From the NCBI GenBank assembly GCA_029339195.1, contig JAPTJF010000171.1, positions 1 to 64,000 on the forward strand: 64,000 nucleotides of DNA, read 5' to 3'. Source of the DNA: Micractinium sp. NFX-FRZ. Taxonomy: Eukaryota > Chlorophyta > Trebouxiophyceae > Chlorellales > Chlorellaceae. The translations under genes and the position numbers were made by a program. Under the pieces are notes generated by a model. It had not been told where the DNA came from and did not search any database. It was given only the letters and a program-made list of their open reading frames with translations. The first letter of the stretch is position 1. Each line of letters opens with the position of its first letter. Positions 56,254-64,000 of the stretch are shown in pieces.

Positions 56254-59200
56254 TCACTCTCCCAGCCACAAGCCCCCCAGCTGCCCCAGAGCCGAGTCCT
56301 CTGCCGCCAGCGCCGCTGAACCCTCAGCCTTTCCCCACTCGGCCGCCTCCTCCTCCCCAGCCGCCGCCTCCTCCTCCTGCCAGCGGCTCAGCGTGGCGCA
56401 CGCGGCCGCGTGCCTGCTCTCGTCTGCGCTCAGGCAGGCGGCGCTGCAGTAGCGCGCCACGCCGCACCGGCCGCAGGCGTGCCGCAGCAGCGGCCCCTCC
56501 GCCGCTCCGCTCAGCGTGGTGCACCCGGGGTGGGCGCACAGTGTGGTGCTGAGGGCCAGCGCCTGCACTGCTGCATCGTCGGTGGTGCTGGCCGCGGCGG
56601 CCTGCTGGCACACCTCTTGCACAGCGGGCAGCAGGCGGGAGCGCAGGCCCTCCCACAGCGCAGCGCGCAGCAGGCGGGTGCGCAGCGCCTCGGGCACCTT
56701 CTTGGCCATCTGGCGGGGCTGCAAGCAGGTAGGTTGGGAGCGGGCGGGCAAGTGGGTGGCAATCTCATCATCGTGCGGGGCTGCAAGGAGGTGGGTTCAT
56801 AGCAGGCGGGCATGTGGGTGGAAAGGGGCACACCATTGCGTTTCACAGCTTGCCTTGCAGCCCTTCTGTGTGTTGCTTGGAATAAACCTGCGCCTCGTGC
56901 ATGTGTGCATGCGTGCACACAGAGGGTAAACAACCTGCACACGTCGCCCCGCTTGCCCCTGCCCACCTCTGGCGCTTGCTCGATTGGGGTGTACTGCTGC
57001 TCCGGGCGCATGTGCACCTTGCGCGTCACGCTGCAGGCAATGGCATCCGCTTGCTCCATCACTTTGCTGTGCAGCTTGTGCCCCGCCTCAATGCGTGCCG
57101 GGTCTGAAAGCACGGGCTCCGCACTGCTGCTCCCGCTGCCCCCTCCCCACACCACTGCCAGCAGCGGCAGGGTGTGGCTGCCAGCCAGCTGATCCAATTG
57201 GTGGCAGCACTCGGCGAGCAGCGACAGGATGGTCAGGAGGCAGTAGGCGTTCAGCTTCTGCGGCACAGGTGGTGGTGGTGGGGTGGCAGAGTGGGGGCCA
57301 CCCGGAAGGGAGGAGAAAGTATTGAATACACATGTGTCACCGCGAGGGCTGCAGATGTGCGGTGAGCAATGCCAGACGGTTCAGCCAGCCTTTCGGCCTC
57401 CACATGGCGGCAGCTGCATGGCACTGATGCACCTGTGCGTCCACACGCACATCGCCCTACGCAAGGGTGGACGGCGCAGGCATGTCCCTCCCACCACCAA
57501 CAGCCCAGCGCCCTGCGCACCTGCCGGTGAGCTGCTGCCCAGCGCAGCAGCAGTGCGGCTGAGCCGCCGCTGACCAGCGCCACCCACAGTGCAGAGTGCT
57601 CCATTGCCGTCTGCCGGAAGAAGAGCAGCTCATCTGGCAGCCGCGATGCAGCCTCGGGGTGGGCCTGCAATGGGCAGCATCGTGATCAAGGCAATGACCT
57701 GTGCGGCTGGGGCACGATCAGTTGATTGAGCAGGAGTGAACAACCCCAACAAATGATCGGGGGGCAGACTTTGCCGGGTGTAAGTTTTGCAAGCAGAAGT
57801 GCAAGCTGGACTGCCAACATTGGTAGCTCTCTAAGCATACACATCTCAGCGCAGCACCCAACACAGTACAGCACAGTAAAGCACAGCACAGCACAGCACA
57901 GGTCAGCTGGACGCCTCACCAGGAAGGCCTCTGTCACTGCTCGCAGCAGCCGGTCGCCCCCCGCCCGCACCGCCTCGCCGGCCAGCCCCATGCCTGCCAG
58001 GCTGCCCAGGCTGCCCAACAGACAATCTAGCGCTCTGCTCCGCGTGTCCTGCAGGTCCTGGCTGGCCGCCAACGCCGCTGCCAGGCGCGGCATCTCCGGC
58101 ATCAGAGCATACGCCAGGCCGCCCCACTCCCTGCAAGCAGGCATGTGGGGGCAGACTGGGCACGGGCCCGTCGACAGCAGCATGGCACCTGCTCTTCGGG
58201 GCCAATCGGGGCCTAGTCAGATATCTGACTAGAGCTGCCTGCCGGCTGGGAATGTCAGAGCACTACAATGCGGCTCCCCAACCAACATCCCATGATTAGG
58301 CTGACCCATGTCGGAAGAGGGGCACAACCTCCCGTCCAGCGGCCACCACGCCTCCCCGCCTCCCATGATAGCCCTTCCCATCAGCAGCCCTTGCGCACCC
58401 CCACCTGAGGCGCTGCTCGGCGTCCTGGGGCATGTGTGATCCCACATCCATCCCGCTAATCAAGCCTAGCAGCTCGGAGCTGACGCTGACCAGCACCGAT
58501 TCCTTGACGCGCGCGCCTGCCTGCCCCGCCACATCAGCCACGTCGAAGGCGGGGCTCAGCTGCGCAGACCCCGGGCCCAGCCTGCTGGCAGCGGGCCGGA
58601 AGAGATGCAAGCAGCATGAGCAGGGCCAGCAACATGCCAGTGAGGATGCCGGCATGCTGCCACAAGGTCTGCCTGTGCGCAGGAATGCCGCAAACCAGGT
58701 TGAGCCTGCCAGGCGGCATGTGGCATGGATGTGCACCCAGGAGCAGGCAGTTTCAAGCCAGCGACAGGCCATGGCCCAACAGTGCCTGCCAGACCAACAG
58801 CAGCAGCAGCAGTGCGCACCAGAAGCGCAGCAGGCGGGTGGCGGCCGCGGCCGCCTCTACCAGAGGCTGGCGCCGTGCGCTGAGCTCCTGGGGGGAGGAC
58901 ACCTTGAGGACTGCAGCGGTGCCGCTGCGCGACACTGCGGTATCGCCCAGGGCACGCAGCACCCTGAGGTGCACCTCTGCCAGCAGGTGGCACAGCACAG
59001 GCATGAGCTTGGCCGGCGACTTTGGCTGGCTAGCTGGGTAGGTTGCGGCGATGCCCACGCGGGCGGCAGGCGGCAGCTGCTGCTCCAGCAGCATCACCTT
59101 GGGCATCAGCCGGATGCCGGGTCCCAGCAGCTGCAGGCGGTGGGGAGGGCAGGGCAGGTGCCGGGCGGCGAGAAGGCGAGGAGGATGAGGGTGTGGCGGA

Positions 59201-61026
59201 TTCGCAGCAAGCAGACCAGGTTACATGCACAGGATGAGGCAGGTTGGCTCAAACAGGTGCGTGATGCGCATCGATGGCCGTCTGCCCAGCCTACCCACGC
59301 ACCGCCTGTGCCCATGCCGCCAGGCTGTGCCGGCATCCTCTGCTGGCACTGTTATCCCAGTAAGCACCTGCCCTGCCCACTGCACACGCGCCCACCTGCA
59401 GCAACTCTGGGACCAGGCCTGCGACTTGAATGCGCTGGGGATACTCCTCGCCGGTGCGCGGGTTGACCGGGCGCGGCGCCAGGGCAGCAGGGATGCGGTC
59501 TGGGCGCAGGCCGCCACGGATCCTCTCCACATTGCCTATCATTTGCAGTGAGCGCACGGCGCGTATAGGCAGCTCAAACACCAGGGTGTCGACTGAGGGG
59601 CAAGAGGCAGCATGTGGGAGGGGTCAGTGCAAGGGCCACAGGCAGAGAAGACGAGCAGGCACGGTGGCCCCCGTAAGCACACCCTTCTCCGATCCCAGCA
59701 GTAAACTGCACGCTCGTCACGCACTCACCACAGCCGCGTGTGCTGCAGTACACATCCGCCAGGAGCTTCAGGTGTCCGCTGGCAACACTGCGGGCAGCTC
59801 CCGGCGCGGCCAGCATGCCGTCAAACAGGTTGTGGGCTGCGGGGAGGGCTGCTGACGTGGCGGCGCACAGCGCCCGCATCACTCGGGCGTACTGCGCATC
59901 GCTCAGCTTCTCGCGGTGCGTCTCCAACGCCAAGTCCAGCAGCTGGTGTGCCCCGCGCAGCAGGGTAGCGCCGCTGGCGTGCAGGGCGTGGGTGCAGCCG
60001 GGGGGGCAGCCGGGCCCAGCGCAGCAGGCGGCGCCTGCCGCCACCACTGCTTCAGCCATGCACACCAGTTGCTCTGGCGCCAGGCCCTTCCAGATCTGCT
60101 GCAGGTTGACGCTCCTGATCTCTGAGCGCAAGCGGACCCACTCATTACCAGTTTGGTAGTCAAGCACCCGTGCCAGCACCGCCGCCGCCGCCTGCAGGGT
60201 ATGCGCCGCCATGCCGCTGTCCATGCTGGCAGAGCATCCAGCGGCAGCGGCGCCGCTGCTGCTTGCGCTTCCCAGAGTAGCGGCCGCATCAATCAACAGC
60301 TGGCAGTGCATCTCATCAAATCCGTCCATGTGGAAGGGCAGCCCCGTGCCCAGCATCTGCAGCTGCAAAAAGAGATCCCAGAGCTGCAGGGCTGCTGCCG
60401 CCGGCGCTGCGCGCCCAAGGCCTTGCCCCGCCTCTGCCAGCGCTGCCAGCCGTTCAAGCGGGCTGCCCTCAGCCCCGTCGATGCCTGGAAGCCTGCGAAG
60501 CACAACCAGTCTGTTGGTGTCGGGAGCAGAGGGACCCAGGCCGCTTTGCTTGCTCTGGCAGGCAAGTCATGGCGGACGGGCGTGGGACCCAGCGACAGCA
60601 CGCAGAACAAGCGGCGAGCAGGGCTGTTTACCGAGAGACGCATTGCACCGCGAGCTGTGCAATCTCCTGATACCGCTCCGGTGGCAGCGCCGCGGCGTGC
60701 GCAAATGCTGCTGTTGCAGCGGCAGCTGCATGCATGCACTCAGCATCGGCAGCGGGCGCGCGAGCGCCGCCCGCGGCGGCCGCCGCGGCCAGCGCACAGA
60801 CTGCCCGGTGGAAGGCACAGCGCGCCGCCCTCATCCACGCAGGGTACGGCTGCCGGCCTGTCATCATAGCAATGTAATCGGCCTGGAGCGCCTGGAAGTC
60901 CTCCTGCGGGCGGGAAGCGGGAGCGCGGAGCGCACGGTCACCTCCTTCGGGCTGCATGGACCTCGGATGATGCATGATGCTGAGCGGCTGCTGAGGGGCG
61001 AAGGAGACCTGCTGGGGGCTCGCCAT
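56254..61026 (-). CDS. MYND-type zinc finger protein 3 (large, helical)
   Basis: Nine exons join in phase (61026-60632, 60492-59729, 59592-59396, 59130-58820, 58581-58405, 58130-57920, 57664-57521, 57257-56967, 56718-56254) for 984 aa. The finger is near the C-terminus (about 865-910): CAHPGC, CGRCGVARYCSAAC, then SRHAAAC, all Cys and His present. It is followed by a Glu/Ala-rich tail. The rest is long, alpha-helical and Ala/Leu-rich (e.g. [40 protein letters not shown]), resembling an array of helical hairpins; I do not recognise a named domain. Such MYND proteins are numerous in chlorophytes. The role is probably as a binding scaffold. The ATG at 61026 is the first in frame. The last intron holds a ghost copy of the exon 9 acceptor. 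Confidence 0.8.
56763..56822 (-). repeat. Ghost copy of MYND protein 3 exon 9 acceptor
   Basis: GGGGCTGCAAGGAGGTGGGTT repeats the real GGGGCTGCAAGCAGGTAGGTT at about 56715-56735, with similar flanks. Its AG is intact. Confidence 0.75.
57855..57902. repeat. CACAG-type pentamer repeats
   Basis: About nine CACAG/TACAG units next to the exon 6 end of MYND protein 3. Confidence 0.75.
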
Positions 61027-61383
61027 CGCGGGGCCGTCGGCTGATGATGCGTTCAATGAATCTGCAGGCGCCCTGCACAGCTCTCCGCACACAGAAGGTA
61101 GCGTAAAAGCCACAGGGAGGGGGTCCGCCGATATATGCCAGCTGCATGACGCGGGCGCTGGGCGGGAGGCGACCGGGCGACACCTCGGGCGTCACCTTGC
61201 ACAGCAGGGGCACTCAATCACAAGCGCCTGATTGCTGCTCAATTTCAAACGAAAGGCTGAACTAAAACAGTGATTTGGAGCCAGATCAGATACACAGAAA
61301 CTGGCAGGAGGACGGAGTACGCGGGGATGGCGCAGATTGGGATGGGACACAGCGGTTGCATGCCCAGCAGCCTCGCTCGTTCG
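61027..61383. other. Intergenic between two minus-strand genes
   Basis: Promoter side of MYND protein 3 and 3' UTR of the HECT gene. An open frame continues upstream of the MYND start without ATG. No TTACA signal is seen. Confidence 0.45.
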
Positions 61384-64000
61384 TCACTTCAAGCCAAAGC
61401 CCTGCGCATTGCCCACTGCTGTGAGCAGTTTGGCCTTCAGCTTGGACCTGCTGCTGTACTCGGGCAGCAGCAGCGCGTTGAAGCAGGTGTGGGCGGTCGG
61501 CAGGCGGTCTGCAGGCAGGGCAGGGTGCAGTGGGCTGGCGGGCAGGAGGTGGGTGGCGGTTGGGCGGCAGTTGTGAGGCAGCTGGTGCTCAAGGTGGGCA
61601 ACCCTGCTACGCTGTATGCAGGGCTTTCCCATTCAACGCTAGGATTGCAGGGTGGTTTCTATTCTTCACTCAACGCCCAGAGCTGACGTGCGTGTGACCA
61701 AGGCCGCAGCAGGGCTCACCCGTGTCTGGCCCCGCCCGCTGTATGAGCAGGTGCATCCTGCCCAGCCCGCCCACCGGCGCCCTGTCGCTGCCCGTCGTGA
61801 ACTGCAGGAAGGCGCGCTTCTGCTCCAGGCTCAGGCCGTGCAGCACCTGCCAGAACCAGCGCACCGCCGGGCTGTCCCTGCAGGCGCCACAGGCATGCGC
61901 ATGCAGGCGGGCACATGGATTCGTGTGCACAGAAGAAAAGTGATGCCACAGCGGCATGCTGCATGCCACGTGCTGGTGGCACAAGAGGAGCAGCCCCTGC
62001 CCCCAGCAGCCACCGTCCCCGCTGCCCGTACAACAATGCGCACACTGGCACTGCCTGGCTGCCTTGCCCTGCACAATTCAGCACGCCGTGCAGGCGCTTT
62101 GCCCAGATACCTTTCAGCATATGTGGCTGCCTACTCTCAGTTTGTGCAGAGCCTCATGTGCAGCACCTGCACGCACTCGCCCTGCCCACCCTGCACTGCC
62201 CCGTAGCATGAGTGTGCGATACCCACCCCCCACCGCACCTGCTGTATCCCCCTTCATACTTGGCCGCCTGCTCTAGCGCCTCAAAGTCCAGGTGGGGCAG
62301 CCCGCAGATGAGGAGCTCCAGCTCAGCAGGGCTGAACAGGGACAGAGCGGGGCCGCTGCACACCTGCAGCAGGGTTGTTCCCAGTCGCGGCGGCGGTAAC
62401 ATAGCCCAAGGTTGGCGACAGGTGAGCTGGGCAGCCGGCAGCTGTGAGGGAACATGTGCAGTGCTGCGCTGCATGCGGCACTGAAAGGGACGCTGCCATA
62501 GCAACCTCCACCCCACATCCCTCCGCCCAGTCGCCCCTGTGATGCCACTGCGGACGCCGCCTCCGTGCCCTGCACCCAGGCAGCACCCTGCACTACACCC
62601 TCCCGCATTTCTGCTGCCGAACAAGAGCGCCCCTGGTCGAAAGAGCGTTCCTGCCCCGGCCGCCCCACCTTGAGGAACCCGCTGCGGAAGGCGCTGAACT
62701 GGCTCCGGACGCTGCCTTCCAGCATCCACTCCGTGTACAGCTGCAGGCGCGTGTGGTTGGTTGGGTGCGTGGGCGGGTGGTGGCGGGGCAGAGGAGGCGA
62801 CATGGGCCATGAAGCAAAGGGTGCAGTTTGCGACATGAGGGTGTAGCAAGCTCTCCAGCTCATGTGCCGATACGGCGCCACAGCTGCAGGCGCGGCCCGG
62901 CTGCCCTGTCCGCTGCATGCCCTGCCTGCTGCCACCCCCTGCACAGAAACAACTTGCCCGCCTGCCCCCCTCACACACGTGCGCACAAACACACGCACAC
63001 ACCTGCACATACTCCTGCCGGTTGGCAGCGGTGACGGGGGTATTGGCGCCCCCGGGCTTCAGCTCAGTGCTGCGCAGCTCCCCGTAGAACTCGTACTCAG
63101 CAGTGAATCTGCAGGCAAGGCCAAGCCAGGTGGTAGGCAGGAGACGTGCGGGGGGCAGGGTGTGGGGACGGCGACGAGTCAGGGGGCAGGAGCGGGCGGG
63201 AGAACGGGTGAACCAGGATGCATGGAACAGGGGTGCACCACATTGCAGTGCGGCCTGCCACAGCAGCAGAGCCCTGAGGCACCCATCTGCTTGCCCCTCC
63301 CGTGCTGGCATTCGGCACAACCCTATTCATGCACTCACGTGCGGCAGAACACCCCCTCCACGTCCCCCTCAAAGTCCAGCAGCTGCTGCAGGCCCCGGCC
63401 CAGGTCGGGGAAGGCGGCCTTCAGGTCCTGCGGGAAAGGAGGGAGGCAGGGAAAGGGAGGTAGGGGAAGAGGGAGGGCAGGCAGGTAGTTAGCGGGCGGT
63501 GGGTGGTGGCCGAGCCAGCGCCTACGTGCAGGGGGCTGGCGAGGGCAGGCAGGCCCATGCAGTACTGACAGATGGTTTGAGCAGGCCAAGTTATGGTCCG
63601 ACGCAGGCAGGGCGGCTTCAGCGCGCCAGGTGCTGCACCTCGAATGTCGGCTTCACCCCCAGCAGCTTCTTGTAGACCACCATGGGAAAGTGGGCGTCCA
63701 AGATGACGGCTGGGGGAGGGGCGGGAAACGTGAGGGGTGCGAGGGTGAGGTGTGGGTGTGGAGGGCAAGGGCAGCAGGCGGCGGGCAGGGGCGGGGCCAA
63801 GTGTGTGTCCTGGCGGTTCAGGAGGAGGAGGACGATAGCGCATCTGCAGCTGGGCAGGGAGGGCGCAGGGGCGGTGTGTAAACTCGGCACGGCCACGACC
63901 ACTGCGACGCTGTGCACCTCCCCGCCCTGACCCTCTGTATCCCCTCAGTCCTCATGCCCCTTCACTCCTACGGTACCCTCACCCACACCCACACCCTCCA
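61384..64000 (-). CDS. HECT-type E3 ubiquitin ligase, C-terminal part (5' end outside window)
   Basis: Seven exons are visible in phase (63709-63639, 63427-63339, 63108-63003, 62740-62669, 62363-62239, 61877-61720, 61508-61384), covering most of a HECT domain. Marks in order: [117 protein letters not shown], then [18 protein letters not shown], where Cys is the catalytic ubiquitin acceptor. The protein ends [20 protein letters not shown], the usual HECT C-terminus. It transfers ubiquitin from E2 through a thioester on that Cys. Substrate-binding domains are upstream and unseen, so the subfamily cannot be named with certainty. No exon is seen between 63710 and 64000. Confidence 0.92.

Noticed and set aside
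1..64000. tRNA, rRNA, transposase or reverse-transcriptase genes
   Set aside because: None were recognised on either strand by eye. A covariance-model search was not possible here, so small RNA genes in introns are not excluded.

Overview
This is nuclear DNA of a GC-rich green microalga, most likely a Chlorella-type trebouxiophyte. The evidence is: many short exons split by GT-AG introns of about 80-500 bp with consistent phases; a TGTAA poly(A) signal 3' of most genes (the chlorophyte signal); a gametolysin-type (M11) metalloprotease; a plastid transit peptide; and plant-type Nup98/96, DUF2358 and ZIFL-like proteins. I see no bacterial operons, mobile-element ORFs, tRNA, rRNA or CRISPR. The species is inferred from gene style only.

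Layout (CDS spans, introns included): 3' end of an unknown gene (2-163 +); MYND-finger protein 1 (983-4778 +); MYND-finger protein 2 (5510-7075 -); class V aminotransferase of the isopenicillin N epimerase/cysteine desulfhydrase type (7672-11909 -); UIM plus degenerate EF-hand protein (12253-13473 +); MFS transporter (14493-18232 -); long coiled-coil protein with a BLISTER-like N-terminal motif (18895-24633 +); SmD3 (25019-26359 -); CK2 beta (26712-29092 +); unknown protein (30023-32198 -) with a large inverted repeat in intron 1; plastid DUF2358 protein (32707-35513 -); 34-exon Nup98-Nup96 precursor (36756-50467 +); secreted M11 protease (50789-54196 +); small frameshifted ORF (55320-55809 +); MYND-finger protein 3 (56254-61026 -); 3' part of a HECT E3 ligase (61384 to the window edge, -).

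The genes are mostly unrelated housekeeping or regulatory functions: snRNP assembly, CK2 signalling, nuclear pore, ubiquitin, transport, plastid and extracellular proteolysis. Three separate MYND-finger proteins in 64 kb suggest a family expansion. SmD3 and CK2 beta are divergent, with start codons only about 350 bp apart.

The most unusual signal is structural. At least ten introns, in eight of the genes, carry one or two decayed copies of the neighbouring exon edge, spanning the splice junction and some intron. These ghost junctions lie about 60-250 bp from the real one; several keep intact GT or AG sites and would frameshift or truncate the product if used. They look like repeated short tandem duplications across splice junctions, a possible source of intron growth and of cryptic or regulatory splicing. 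A roughly 150-bp-arm inverted repeat inside an intron is a second candidate for an RNA-level function.
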